Assembly (NCBI RefSeq): GCF_002245495.1 | Contig: NZ_NQJF01000003.1 | Span: 1 to 64,000, forward strand | DNA from: Oceanimonas baumannii | GTDB lineage: Bacteria; Pseudomonadota; Gammaproteobacteria; Enterobacterales; Aeromonadaceae | Direction of reading: 5' to 3' | DNA: 64,000 nt | Shown here: positions 9,313-20,487 of the stretch, piece by piece | Layout: every line of letters begins with the position of its first letter | Position numbering within the stretch: the stretch's first letter is position 1 | Made by a program: the position numbers and the translations under genes | Notes under the pieces: model-generated | Told to the model about the DNA's origin: nothing | Databases searched by the model: none | The model's input: the letters and a program-made list of their open reading frames with translations, nothing else

Positions 9313-9333
9313 TTAACCAACCGGAGATTTGTG

Positions 9334-9942
9334 ATGACTTTTACGCTTCCTGAGCTGCCTTACGCCTACAACGCCCTGGAACCCCACCTGGATACCATGA
9401 CCATGGAAATCCATCACAGCCGCCATCATCAGACTTATGTCAACGGACTGAATGCGGCAGTAAAAGACACCCCCTTTGAGCAATGGCCACTGGAGCGCTT
9501 GCTGCGGGAGATAAATACCCTGCCCGATAATATGGCCGCCGCCGTTCGCAATCATGGCGGTGGTCATGCCAATCACTCCCTGTTCTGGACAGTGATGTCA
9601 CCTCAGGGCGGCGGTGCACCGGTTGGCAAGCTGGCAGAGGCCATTAACGAAGCATTTGGCAGTTTTGATGCATTTCGTGAGCAGTTTGTGCAGGCAGCAG
9701 TAAGCCGGTTTGGCAGTGGCTGGGCCTGGCTGTGTGTGGATGCCGGTAAAAAACTGATGGTAACCAGCAGTGCCAATCAGGACAGCCCGCTGATGCAAGG
9801 CTTAACGCCGGTACTGGGACTGGATGTGTGGGAGCACGCTTATTATCTGAAATATCAGAACAAGCGCCCTGAATACATTGCGGCTTTCTTTGAGGTAATC
9901 AACTGGCCGGAAGTAGCCGCTCGCTATGAAGCCCAGTTTTGA
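9334..9942 (+). CDS. sodA: Superoxide dismutase, manganese type
   Basis: A 202-aa Fe/Mn superoxide dismutase that converts superoxide to oxygen and hydrogen peroxide in the cytoplasm. The metal-binding regions are [18 protein letters not shown] and DVWEHAYY. The Mn-type signatures GGHANH and SANQDSPLM are present and the Fe-type QAAQVWNHTF is absent, so it is SodA-like. The ATG at 9334 is preferred to the GTG at 9331 because the GGAG at 9323-9326 is then 7 bases away. A second small frame begins inside its 3' end (see 9926). Confidence 0.94.
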   Translation: MTFTLPELPYAYNALEPHLDTMTMEIHHSRHHQTYVNGLNAAVKDTPFEQWPLERLLREINTLPDNMAAAVRNHGGGHANHSLFWTVMSPQGGGAPVGKLAEAINEAFGSFDAFREQFVQAAVSRFGSGWAWLCVDAGKKLMVTSSANQDSPLMQGLTPVLGLDVWEHAYYLKYQNKRPEYIAAFFEVINWPEVAARYEAQF

Positions 9943-10042
9943 TCCAGGCCGTCTGCGGCGGCTAAAAACCTGGCTCGGCATCACCATCATCTGTATTGGT
10001 TTGTGGCTGATGCTGAGCCAGTGGTGGCAGAGCTTTTTTTAG
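9926..10042 (+). CDS. Small putative membrane protein overlapping the sodA 3' end
   Basis: A 38-codon frame in a different phase from sodA starts at ATG 9926, 17 bases before the sodA stop. The product has a basic N-terminus (GRLRRLKTW) followed by one hydrophobic helix ([14 protein letters not shown]) and a Trp-rich end. A GGAAG lies about 12 bases upstream, and overlap with sodA would allow translational coupling. Positive-inside topology and the hydrophobic core look non-random, but homologues are not known to me. Confidence 0.45.
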   Translation: MKPSFDPGRLRRLKTWLGITIICIGLWLMLSQWWQSFF

Positions 10043-10051
10043 GAGTCTGAT

Positions 10052-11206
10052 TTACTCGATCCAGATCGGGTTGGAATAGGCGCGCTTGCCATTGCGATCT
10101 TCCACTACCCATTGCATCCAGGTGTGATTCGGGGGGACAGGCACGCCGGTTCTGAACCACTTGGCACCGTTTATTTTCCAGCCGGCCACCTGTTTACCGT
10201 CCAGCCATACTTCGGCGTTGGACAGCCCCACATCGGAACGGAATTCTACCTGGCTTTCAGTAAAGGGCTTGGCGGTGCCGCCGAAGTTGGTAGTAACCGG
10301 GTATACCTGCGGCCCAAAACTCAAAAAGCTGTGTCCTTTGCCAGCGGCGCTGGCATAGTCGGCACTCAGCCGCCCCTTGGGGGTGTAGGCATACAGCTTG
10401 CCGCTACTGCCGCCAAGGTATACTTTTTCGCCCCGGCTCCAGCGCTGGCGCAGATCTTTCAGCTTGGCCTCAAAACCAGAGGTCACCGGCGTCAGCTCAA
10501 GCAGGGCCAGCTTCGCCTGCCCCTGGCCACCATACAGCGGTTTATCGGCACTGAGCACATCAAGCGAACCGGCACTCAGCCATGCACTCACTTCCCCCCC
10601 CTGGCGGTTTTTACGCAGATCGTCACTTTCATACAAAATGCCCAGTTCATTTTGCAGGCTGGCGGCGGTCCAGTGTGCCTGCACCATATTAGGCATGTCA
10701 TTATAACTGGGCAGTGTGACCGGCCCCTGATTGCGCTCAAGACGGTAGCCGGAGAACTGCTGGCCACTATCGGCCTGAGTCGTGCTCAGGCGAATGCCGG
10801 CATTATCACGGTTGACTTCATAACGGCTTTTCACCGTTTGACCATTGAGCTGGCGCTCCAGCTCAATCACCACCCGCTTACCGGTTTGCTCCAGCACGTC
10901 AATTTTTGTCGAGGTAAGCTGTTGCCCTTCGGCCGGAATAAAGTCAAGAGAACGTACCAGATCGGGCCCATACTGACCATTATTGACAATGGCCAGGTCA
11001 ACCAGCGCACCGGTGTCAGCACTGATGGCAAAGGCAAAATAAGGCGATTTAACGGTAATGTCCTGTGCACCGGTCGCATCGCCGCCCTTAATGAAGGTAG
11101 GCCCTTGCATGACATCAAGCCGTACCGATGCCTGCTCATTATTAGAAGCACAAGCCGACAACACCAAGGCAGCCAGCACGGTAAGCCCGGTTTGGTAAAA
11201 ACGCAT
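10052..11206 (-). CDS. Unknown lipoprotein
   Basis: A 384-aa protein beginning MRFYQTGLTVLAALVLSACAS, a clear lipoprotein signal with Cys19 as the lipidated residue. The frame extends to 11317 but the extra residues do not resemble a leader. The mature part is beta-rich, without transmembrane segments or familiar motifs. Its end (VPPNHTWMQWVVEDRNGKRAYSNPIWIE) resembles an Ig-like or carbohydrate-binding fold. It lies between convergent sodA and the upstream MarR gene on its own strand. No function is assigned. Confidence 0.75.
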   Translation of the reverse strand: MRFYQTGLTVLAALVLSACASNNEQASVRLDVMQGPTFIKGGDATGAQDITVKSPYFAFAISADTGALVDLAIVNNGQYGPDLVRSLDFIPAEGQQLTSTKIDVLEQTGKRVVIELERQLNGQTVKSRYEVNRDNAGIRLSTTQADSGQQFSGYRLERNQGPVTLPSYNDMPNMVQAHWTAASLQNELGILYESDDLRKNRQGGEVSAWLSAGSLDVLSADKPLYGGQGQAKLALLELTPVTSGFEAKLKDLRQRWSRGEKVYLGGSSGKLYAYTPKGRLSADYASAAGKGHSFLSFGPQVYPVTTNFGGTAKPFTESQVEFRSDVGLSNAEVWLDGKQVAGWKINGAKWFRTGVPVPPNHTWMQWVVEDRNGKRAYSNPIWIE

Positions 11207-11340
11207 AAAGAAAACCCCGATAAAAATTAAGAGACCATCAAATTCTGACAGTTTCATTGCGGAAAACAATAGGCTTCCTTGCCCACTGCTAACCAGAAAA
11301 GATGCCGTATGATACATCGTATATCCGGCGGAATAAGGGC

Positions 11341-11787
11341 TTACATGTTTTCAAGCCGGGCCAGCAGTTGATTAAGGGAACTGAGCAACTGGCGGGTGTC
11401 ACCGCCGGTGAGGCCCTCGGCCAGGCTGGCTTCCCATTCCAGCACCCGGGGTACCATGCGCCGGTGCAATTCTTTCCCTTCGGTGGTGAGCACAATACGC
11501 GCCGCCCGCTGATCTCTGGGGTTCGAGGTACGCTTTATCAGCTTTTTGTCTTCCAGCCCCTGCAAGGCCCGGGACACTTTCACCTTATCCATGCTAGTCA
11601 TTTCGACCAGCTCCCGGGCGATCAACGAGCGACCATCTCCCAATACTGCCATCAACCGCCATTCAGGCCGGGTAATACCAAATTCTTTACGATAAAACAC
11701 CGCCAGTTCGGCCCCCACCCGCTCAGCCACCTGCATCAGTTTGTAGGGAAGAAAACGTTCCAGCTCCAGTTCACTCTGTTCACCCAT
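11341..11787 (-). CDS. MarR-family transcriptional regulator
   Basis: A 148-aa winged-helix regulator. MarR hallmarks are WRLMAVLGDG, a recognition helix region MDKVKVSRALQGLEDKKLI and the beta-wing DQRAARIVLTTEGKEL. It is divergent from hmgA with 126 bp between them, so control of homogentisate catabolism is likely; MarR-type regulators of homogentisate genes are known. An imperfect inverted repeat (AAAGTGT at 11816, ACACT at 11835) in the gap is a weak operator candidate. Confidence 0.87.
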   Translation of the reverse strand: MGEQSELELERFLPYKLMQVAERVGAELAVFYRKEFGITRPEWRLMAVLGDGRSLIARELVEMTSMDKVKVSRALQGLEDKKLIKRTSNPRDQRAARIVLTTEGKELHRRMVPRVLEWEASLAEGLTGGDTRQLLSSLNQLLARLENM

Positions 11788-11913
11788 GTCAACGTCCTGT
11801 CAGTCCGTAAAGCCCAAAGTGTAACCATTTTTGAACACTGCTTTGAAGGGGCCAGCACAATATGGCGGGGCAGCTATAGTGAGTAAAGTATTGATCTTCA
11901 CCGGAGGCAACAC

Positions 11914-13041
11914 ATGAAAAACCGGGTTTCCTTTCCACTGCGTGAAGGCGAACATTCACGCCAGGCCCACTGTGATCTGCCTGCCGGCAGCTTTGAGCGG
12001 GAAATAGGCAAAGACGGTTTTTTTGGGCCCGCCAGTCATATGTATCACCGCCATCCTCCCACCGGCTGGAGCCACTGGGAGGGGCCACTGCGGCCCCGGG
12101 CGCTGGACACCCGCAAACTGCCCGGTATGGGTCCGTCTCCGTGGCATGCAACACCGCTGTTATACAACGAGCGTTTATCCATCCGTCTGTGGCAGTGCCA
12201 CAGTGCCATGGACCACCTGGTACGTAACGGCGATGGTGATGAATGTCTGTTTGTTCATCAGGGCAGCGGCGAGCTGTACTGCGATTACGGCCGGCTGCCT
12301 TTTGATGAAGGCGATTACCTGATCATTCCCCGTTCCACCAGCTGGCGCATCGAGCCCTCAGCTCCGGTTACCCTGCTGATGATTGAAGCCACGCACGGCA
12401 GCTATCAGCTGGCCGACAGAGGGCCGGCCGGACAACACGCTATTTTTGATCCCGGCGTACTGGAACATCCGCGTATTGATGAGGCCTTTGCCGGGCAGGC
12501 CACCACGCCCGGTGAGTGGCAGGTGCAGCTGAAAGCCCGCGGCCGGATAAACACCATCACCTATCCATTTAACCCCCTGGATGCGCTGGGCTGGAAAGGT
12601 GACCTGACCGTACTCAGGCTCAACTGGCGGGATATCCGTCCATTAATGAGTCATCGCTATCATCTGCCGCCCTCAGCTCACAGCACCTGGGTAGCCCCAG
12701 ACTTTGTTATCTGCACCTTCGTTCCCCGCCCCATGGAGCAGGATGCCGGTGCCCTTAAGGTGCCGTTTTTTCACAATAACGATGATTACGATGAAGTGAT
12801 TTTTTACCACCGGGGCAACTTCTTCAGCCGGGATAATATCGATGCCGGCATGATCACCTGGCACCCTTGTGGCTTTACTCATGGTCCGCACCCCAAAGCA
12901 CTGGCCGTCAGTCAGCAAAACGGCCGCAAGGCCACTGACGAAGTGGCGGTGATGATAGACAGCCGCCTGCCACTTGAGCTGGCTACACTGCCAGAGGGCG
13001 TGGAAAACCCCGACTATGTCAACTCCTGGAGGGAATCGTGA
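11914..13041 (+). CDS. hmgA: Homogentisate 1,2-dioxygenase
   Basis: A 375-aa cupin-type non-haem iron dioxygenase that opens the ring of homogentisate to maleylacetoacetate in tyrosine and phenylalanine breakdown. It is the shorter bacterial form. Probable iron ligands are His287 (FFHNND), Glu294 (YDEV) and His323 (FTHGPHP), by comparison with His335/Glu341/His371 of the human enzyme; the His-Glu spacing is one residue longer here. The start has a strong GGAGG 8 bases upstream. It overlaps fahA by 4 bases (GTGA), and the three catabolic genes form a translationally coupled operon. Confidence 0.93.
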   Translation: MKNRVSFPLREGEHSRQAHCDLPAGSFEREIGKDGFFGPASHMYHRHPPTGWSHWEGPLRPRALDTRKLPGMGPSPWHATPLLYNERLSIRLWQCHSAMDHLVRNGDGDECLFVHQGSGELYCDYGRLPFDEGDYLIIPRSTSWRIEPSAPVTLLMIEATHGSYQLADRGPAGQHAIFDPGVLEHPRIDEAFAGQATTPGEWQVQLKARGRINTITYPFNPLDALGWKGDLTVLRLNWRDIRPLMSHRYHLPPSAHSTWVAPDFVICTFVPRPMEQDAGALKVPFFHNNDDYDEVIFYHRGNFFSRDNIDAGMITWHPCGFTHGPHPKALAVSQQNGRKATDEVAVMIDSRLPLELATLPEGVENPDYVNSWRES

Positions 13042-14026
13042 AACTGGCTTCTCTGAAAGAAGGACGCGATGGCCGCCTGGTAGTCGTTTCCCGGGATCTG
13101 CAACAGGCCTGTCATGCCGAAGGCATTGCCCCTACCCTGCAAGCCGCTCTTGATCACTGGGATGAATGTGAACGGGCGTTACGCGCTTTGTATCAGCGAC
13201 TGAACCGGGGAGAATGCAACATGGCCTTTGCATTTGCCCCCGGGAGCTGCGCTGCTCCTCTGCCCCGGGCCTATCAGTGGGCCGATGGCAGCGCGTATGT
13301 GAGCCACATAGAGCTGGTGCGCAAAGCCCGTGGGGCCGACATGCCTCCTGCCTTCTGGACCGACCCGCTGATGTATCAGGGCATGTCGGACGGTTTCCTA
13401 GGCCCTTGCGATGACATCGCCCTTGCCAATGAATCCTGGGGCATTGATTTTGAAGGCGAAGTAGCGGTGATCACCGGCGATGTGCCCATGGGCATCACCG
13501 CTGAACAGGCCCATCCCCATATCCGGCTGCTGATGCTGGTGAACGATGTCTCGCTGCGCAACCTTATTCCGGCTGAGCTGGCCAAGGGGTTTGGCTTTTT
13601 TCAGTCGAAACCCGCCACCGCCTGCTCGCCAGTAGCGGTGACTCCCGATGAACTGGGCACTTACTGGCACCACGGCCGGGTGCACCACAGGCTGAGGGTA
13701 TTACTGAACCATCAGCTGTTCGGCGAGCCCGAAGCCGGCGTAGACATGACGTTTGGCTTTGACCAGCTGATTGCTCATGCCAGTCTGAGTCGCAGGCTGG
13801 GTGCCGGCACCATCATCGGTTCAGGCACGGTATCAAACCGGGATGAGCACAGCGGTGCTTGCTGCATCGCCGAGCGCCGTACCCGTGAGTTGCTGAACAC
13901 CGGAGCAGCCAGCACCCCCTTTATGCGCTTTGGCGATCGGGTACGGATGGAAATGTTCGATGAACAGGGACAATCTATTTTTGGTGCCATTGATCAGCAG
14001 CTGGTACCTTATCGCGGGCCGGCAAC

Positions 14027-14030
<4 letters not shown>
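13038..14030 (+). CDS. fahA: Fumarylacetoacetate hydrolase family protein
   Basis: A 330-aa fumarylacetoacetase, cleaving fumarylacetoacetate to fumarate and acetoacetate. The catalytic core has GIDFEGEVAVITGDV (metal-ligand Glu residues), LVNDVSLRN, KGFGFFQSKPATA and GSGTVSNRDE. It starts at GTG 13038, inside the hmgA stop region, with GGAGGG upstream, and overlaps the next gene by 4 bases (ATGA). It is the short form found with short hmgA in marine gammaproteobacteria. A maleylacetoacetate isomerase gene is not in this cluster. Confidence 0.92.
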
Positions 14031-15976
<1,946 letters not shown>

Positions 15977-16146
15977 TAGCAGAATCAGCCATCACCAGTC
16001 AGCTGTGTGCCGCACGGTCTTTTCCGTCCCCCCCATTTCAGTCATGCTTTTTTTCTTGCTGTCTGGTATTTTAAAAAAGAATCGGCAGCAAGTTCCGGCA
16101 TACTGCTATATCATCTCCATTCATTGCGCAAACTCTCGTTTCAAAC

Positions 16147-16623
16147 ATGGAAGCTGTGGCTACTCCCCTTATCATATCCTGGTTATTTTTATGCGCCTTT
16201 CAGGATGTGCATCAACGGCGTATTTCAAACTTTTTAACCTTGCCTGTTTTTATATTTTCGCTGATCTGGCTATTATGGCAAGGCTGCACACTCAGCGGAG
16301 AGCCTGCCATGCAGGGGGCCACTGCGGCACTCATTGCTGTTGCACTTACCTTGCCGGGCTTTCTTGCGGGAAAAATGGGGGCCGGTGATATCAAAATGAT
16401 GCTGGCATTTGCACTGCTTGCCGGCCCCATGCCCTTACTCTGGGCGTTTGTGCTGGCAGCCGTCACCATGCTGCTGTGGCGAATCAGCTCTGGTCACCTC
16501 TGGAACCTGTTGCCTGCGCAGGTAAGAGGATATGCCTGGACCCTGTCTCCCGAGCAGCGCCACAAACTGCCTTATGCCCCTTTTATTTTTCTGGGTGCGG
16601 CCATCTGTATCCCCTTTTCCTGA
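16147..16623 (+). CDS. tadV: Flp prepilin peptidase (TadV/CpaA family)
   Basis: A 158-aa polytopic membrane aspartic peptidase of family A24 that cleaves the leader from Flp and TadE/F prepilins. The two catalytic aspartates are Asp20 (FQDVHQRRISN) and Asp81 in GAGDIKMM, the GxGD signature. About four hydrophobic segments surround them. It lies 10 bp before the sensor kinase gene and marks the left edge of the Tad pilus locus. Confidence 0.92.
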   Translation: MEAVATPLIISWLFLCAFQDVHQRRISNFLTLPVFIFSLIWLLWQGCTLSGEPAMQGATAALIAVALTLPGFLAGKMGAGDIKMMLAFALLAGPMPLLWAFVLAAVTMLLWRISSGHLWNLLPAQVRGYAWTLSPEQRHKLPYAPFIFLGAAICIPFS

Positions 16624-16633
16624 GCGAGGATCT

Positions 16634-19306
16634 ATGTTTACTCATTTTTTGAAAATAAAAAAAAATAGCACTCGGGAACAGAAGCAAAGCCATGATGCCG
16701 AGCACCCGGGTATTGTTTTCACGTTTGATGAAAAGGGCGAAATAGTAAACCGGCAGGGCCAGCTGAATCTGCAGGTATCAGATGATTTATTCTCCCTTGC
16801 CAATATCCTTGGTTTACCAGATCACGATATCAGACCCGCGGCCTGGGTCGGTAAAGTGATTGAGGCCACCTTAACAGGCGCACAAGGAAATTCGCTTGAC
16901 TTTCACGGTGCAATAGAAAAAGAAGGTGCATTCTGGAAGCTTAGGTTGATTAACATCACCAGGCTGGTTACTGAAAAGCACCAGAAAGATAAAACCGCTT
17001 TCCGGGGAAAGTGCGTAGAAAGAAGTATAGAAACCATACTAAGCGTTGACAGCAGTGAGCTTGATGTAGTTGTTAGTAAAAGCCTGGCACAGCTCACTCA
17101 GCTTTATCTGCTGTCATCTGCATCTTTAGTTATGAAGGATAACAATGACGACTGGAGAGCAGCGGACTCTCAGGGAAGCGCTTTAGAACTAAACCTGTTT
17201 ATTCGAGAGAACGCCCATGAGATCGTAAACGAAACACACAAACCAGAGCTCATCCAACAAACTCTTTTTTCAGGGAAAAAGTACTCATTACTGATTACCC
17301 CCTACTATTATGACTATAAAAAAGAAGCTTTTATCATCGCAGGTGTTAGTGAGAAAAGCGATATTGACACTGAAGACATCAGCGTCAAATGTAAGCTTTT
17401 GGCTGGTGCAGTACTAGCCAGAAAGAGAGAGCTGGAATACAGCAGCAGAGATGCAATACACGAGTACATCACTACAGAAAAAAGTATCTATTGGATAGAG
17501 TATGACATCAATAAGTCAGCTTTTATTATCCCGGAGCCAATGTGTAAACTGCTCTCAGTAGATACCGAATGCAGCCACCAGGACTTTATTAATAAGGTTG
17601 CAGACGCTGAACGGGAAGAATTTAATGACAGAATGAACAGTGCTGTCAGACGCCTTGGAAGTATAAAGCAAAGAGTTCGCCTCCAGCATGCTGACAAGCA
17701 ATATTTCTGGTATGAGCTCAACTTATCTTTAGAGCGCACCAGCAAAAAAGAAGAGCGCAGGCTATGCGGCAGCATTACTCTGGTAGACCGCATCGTCAAA
17801 GCCGAGCTGGAAGCCAGAGCGGCACAGGAGCGCATCACCACGCTGGTTGCCAATGCGCCGGCCATTATCTACCTTCAAAAGTATGTACATGGTGCATTAA
17901 AAAGTCATTACTTTAGCGATAGCATTCAAAGCCTGCTTGGCTGGAGTGCAAAAGAGTTTAAAAAAACCAGTTTACCCGAGCATGTTCACCCTGAAGATAA
18001 AGATATATTCTATAACAGGACCGCAACCCTTCTTAAATATGGCATTGTCAGCTGTCATTATCGATTACTTGATACTAAAGGCCAGTATCACTGGATGCTG
18101 GATGAAGCAAAATTAATTCGGGATCAGTGGGGGCAGCCACAAGAGGTAATTGGCCTCTACATTGATGTTACAGAATCCGTACATGCCAATGAAAAGTTAA
18201 ATGCCAGTGAGGAGCGCTACAGAATTTTAGTAGAAGACTCCCCGGCTATCATTTGCAGATACAGCAAAAACTTGCTAATCACATTTGCCAACAAACTGTT
18301 CCTTGATTACGTTTCATCCGACAATGAAAGTATTATAGACTTAAATAACTTCCTTTCTGATGAACAAAAAGAGGCATTCCACTCACGCCTGAGAAAACTT
18401 TCTCCTGACAACCCAATAATTAATGCAGAAATATGTTTACATGTTCCAGGCAGGAAACCTCTTTGGGTTGTATGGGCCGAAAGAGGAATTTTCGATGAGC
18501 AAGGTAATCTTCAGGAAGTACAGGCGGTAGGCCGGGATAATACAGAAGTCTATAAAGCACGTCTGGAAATGTATCAGAGTGCAAAAATGGCCATGCTGGG
18601 AGAGCTTTCAACCACACTGGCTCATGAAATAAACCAGCCCCTGTGTGTTATGAGAATGTCGATCAACAACCTGAAAAGAAAAATGAAAAATGCAGAACTA
18701 GATATTGATTACATGAAGAAAAAGCTGGATCGCATTGATGAGCAGATAGAGAGAAGTACCAGAACGATTGAACATCTTCGTTTTTTTGGTCGCCGTTCAG
18801 CACTGGAGAAAAAACTGTTTACACCACAAAATGCTATTGATGGCGCCCTGTCTTTAACGAAAGACACCTTACAAAATAATAATATACACCTGCATATCTT
18901 AACCTCTCCGACGCCGCAGGTGTTTGGACACCAGGATCAGCTTGAACAGGTTTTGATCAATTTGCTCATTAACGCAAAAGATGCGCTCATTGAGAGAAAA
19001 GGAAAGCAAGAAGACTTCTCGCCTGAAATTTATATTAATATGTTCCACCATGATAACCTGGTGAACATTACCGTTGAAGATAATGGCTCGGGCATTCCTC
19101 CGGAGCACCTTGACTCCATTTTTGACTCTTTTTTCACTACCAAACCTCATGGTAAAGGAACCGGCATCGGCCTTAACGTAAGTTTGGGGATTATTGAAAA
19201 AATGCACGGTCGTTTAACAGCCCACAACTCAGAAAGAGGAGCCCTGTTCAGCATTGAGCTTCCTGCTAATAAAAGCAGCAACACAAGTGTGACCAATATC
19301 ACATAA
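16634..19306 (+). CDS. PAS-domain sensor histidine kinase (PprA-like)
   Basis: An 890-aa kinase without obvious transmembrane segments. After an N-terminal half of unclear fold come two PAS-like domains, at about residues 400-515 (ITTLVANAPAIIYLQKY) and 525-640 (YRILVEDSPAIICRYSK). The HisKA H-box follows (TLAHEINQPL, phospho-acceptor near His664), then a HATPase domain with N-box NLLINAKDAL, DNGSGIP and GKGTGIGL near 840. The start ATG 16634 follows GCGAGGA; a longer frame from 16532 overlaps tadV and is not used. Size, domain style and position beside a LuxR-type regulator and a Tad locus resemble the PprA/PprB system that activates Flp pili in Pseudomonas aeruginosa. The signal is unknown. 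Confidence 0.9.
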   Translation: MFTHFLKIKKNSTREQKQSHDAEHPGIVFTFDEKGEIVNRQGQLNLQVSDDLFSLANILGLPDHDIRPAAWVGKVIEATLTGAQGNSLDFHGAIEKEGAFWKLRLINITRLVTEKHQKDKTAFRGKCVERSIETILSVDSSELDVVVSKSLAQLTQLYLLSSASLVMKDNNDDWRAADSQGSALELNLFIRENAHEIVNETHKPELIQQTLFSGKKYSLLITPYYYDYKKEAFIIAGVSEKSDIDTEDISVKCKLLAGAVLARKRELEYSSRDAIHEYITTEKSIYWIEYDINKSAFIIPEPMCKLLSVDTECSHQDFINKVADAEREEFNDRMNSAVRRLGSIKQRVRLQHADKQYFWYELNLSLERTSKKEERRLCGSITLVDRIVKAELEARAAQERITTLVANAPAIIYLQKYVHGALKSHYFSDSIQSLLGWSAKEFKKTSLPEHVHPEDKDIFYNRTATLLKYGIVSCHYRLLDTKGQYHWMLDEAKLIRDQWGQPQEVIGLYIDVTESVHANEKLNASEERYRILVEDSPAIICRYSKNLLITFANKLFLDYVSSDNESIIDLNNFLSDEQKEAFHSRLRKLSPDNPIINAEICLHVPGRKPLWVVWAERGIFDEQGNLQEVQAVGRDNTEVYKARLEMYQSAKMAMLGELSTTLAHEINQPLCVMRMSINNLKRKMKNAELDIDYMKKKLDRIDEQIERSTRTIEHLRFFGRRSALEKKLFTPQNAIDGALSLTKDTLQNNNIHLHILTSPTPQVFGHQDQLEQVLINLLINAKDALIERKGKQEDFSPEIYINMFHHDNLVNITVEDNGSGIPPEHLDSIFDSFFTTKPHGKGTGIGLNVSLGIIEKMHGRLTAHNSERGALFSIELPANKSSNTSVTNIT

Positions 19307-19384
19307 ATACGAAGGTGTTAATACATTGTATTTATTTGGCTCTTACATACACTACAATATGTCTTTTGCCCTGTAGCGGAAAAT

Positions 19385-20140
19385 ATGACGCTTCCTGACT
19401 TTAACAGCCTTCTTGTTGTTGATGACGAAGCCATGATCACTGAAGAACTATGTGAGTTGTTCAGTGATCATGGCTACCACTGCCATCATTGCAATGATGT
19501 CGATACTGCCTATCGTATTTTTCATGAGAACAAGGATATCAGCATTGTTCTCAGCGACTTTCATATGCCGGGAAAAAACGGGCTCTCTTTACTTAAAGAC
19601 TTTCTTGAAGCCGCAAGACACTCTGCTCGCCCCTTGAAAACTATTCTGTTTACCGGTCGCTCGGAAAAAGAAGACATTATTAATGCACTCAGGCTGGGGG
19701 TGTCGGACTACTACTCAAAGCCTCTCGATATGGATGAGTTGCTACACGGTGTGGCCAGTTTAAAAAGTGAGCTAAAAAAAGAAAGCCATGCCATGCAGAT
19801 AGGCAGTCTCGAGCAAAAGCTGCAGCAGCTCTCCGAATTTATGCGCGATCTGCATGGCGATGTTTCTCAGTTAAAAAGCCATCAGCACGGCCAGGTAGTT
19901 ACAGCCGATGCCGTGACGGACAGTGCCCCTGCCGAATCGCAGAACTGCCAGGTTCTTGCCGAACTTTCTCCACGTCAGCAGGCCGTTGCCAGGTTAATTG
20001 GAAAGGGCATGACCAACTACCAGATTGCTGTTGAACTTGGCCTTAGCGAGAATACGGTTAAATTGTATGTCTCACAGATTTTACGCCAAACCAAAATGCA
20101 TAACCGCACTCAGCTTGCCCTTGCCCTGTCCAGCCTGTAA
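19385..20140 (+). CDS. Response regulator with LuxR-type HTH (PprB-like)
   Basis: A 251-aa regulator. The receiver domain (1-125) has the acidic pair VVDDEA and phospho-acceptor Asp58 (VLSDFHMPG). A helical linker (EQKLQQLSEFMRDL) follows, then a C-terminal LuxR/NarL helix-turn-helix (LSPRQQAVARLIGKGMTNYQIAVELGLSENTVKLYVSQILRQ). It lies 78 bp after the sensor kinase and is its likely partner. By analogy with PprB it should activate flp and other pilus promoters. The repeated GTGACTAATACT motif upstream of flp and in the tadE/lipoprotein gap is a candidate binding site. Confidence 0.9.
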   Translation: MTLPDFNSLLVVDDEAMITEELCELFSDHGYHCHHCNDVDTAYRIFHENKDISIVLSDFHMPGKNGLSLLKDFLEAARHSARPLKTILFTGRSEKEDIINALRLGVSDYYSKPLDMDELLHGVASLKSELKKESHAMQIGSLEQKLQQLSEFMRDLHGDVSQLKSHQHGQVVTADAVTDSAPAESQNCQVLAELSPRQQAVARLIGKGMTNYQIAVELGLSENTVKLYVSQILRQTKMHNRTQLALALSSL

Positions 20141-20151
20141 CTATTTTTATT

Positions 20152-20436
20152 TCAATTATCAGCTTTACCTTCTGCGCCCTGCTCATAAAGATCAGGGATA
20201 GAATGGCTGTAGCTGTCCAGCCAGCGCTGACTGGACAGCTCCTGCTCGGCCGCCGTTGATACCTGAATATGCTGTGATGCCTGATTACCCTCACGCTGCA
20301 CCTGAAGCCAACGACCGGTTTGCGTGGCGGGAGAAGGCTCAACAAGCCCATGCGGAGCCGGGGTTATTGTGTTGGCTGCGGCATGAGTGCTCACCAGCAG
20401 CAACGCCAGTAATACACTCCGGTTTACGATCGCCAT
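20152..20436 (-). CDS. DUF3613-like periplasmic protein of the Tad locus
   Basis: A 94-aa protein with a signal peptide (MAIVNRSVLLALLLVSTHAAA) and a short conserved C-terminal block ending QRWLDSYSHSIPDLYEQ. This resembles the DUF3613 proteins often found at the end of Tad operons. It is 51 bp downstream of tadD and convergent with the response regulator gene. The function is not known. Confidence 0.7.
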   Translation of the reverse strand: MAIVNRSVLLALLLVSTHAAANTITPAPHGLVEPSPATQTGRWLQVQREGNQASQHIQVSTAAEQELSSQRWLDSYSHSIPDLYEQGAEGKADN

Positions 20437-20487
20437 ATGGCAAGCTCCTTGTTTTTTATGGCCAGGCGAACTGCCTGGCCTGCATAA

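Noticed and set aside
10112-11230. 372-codon frame antisense to the lipoprotein
   Set aside because: The minus-strand frame has a lipoprotein signal and codon pattern; the + frame does not.
16532-16633. Earlier start of the sensor kinase
   Set aside because: It overlaps tadV out of frame; ATG 16634 has a good ribosome-binding site.
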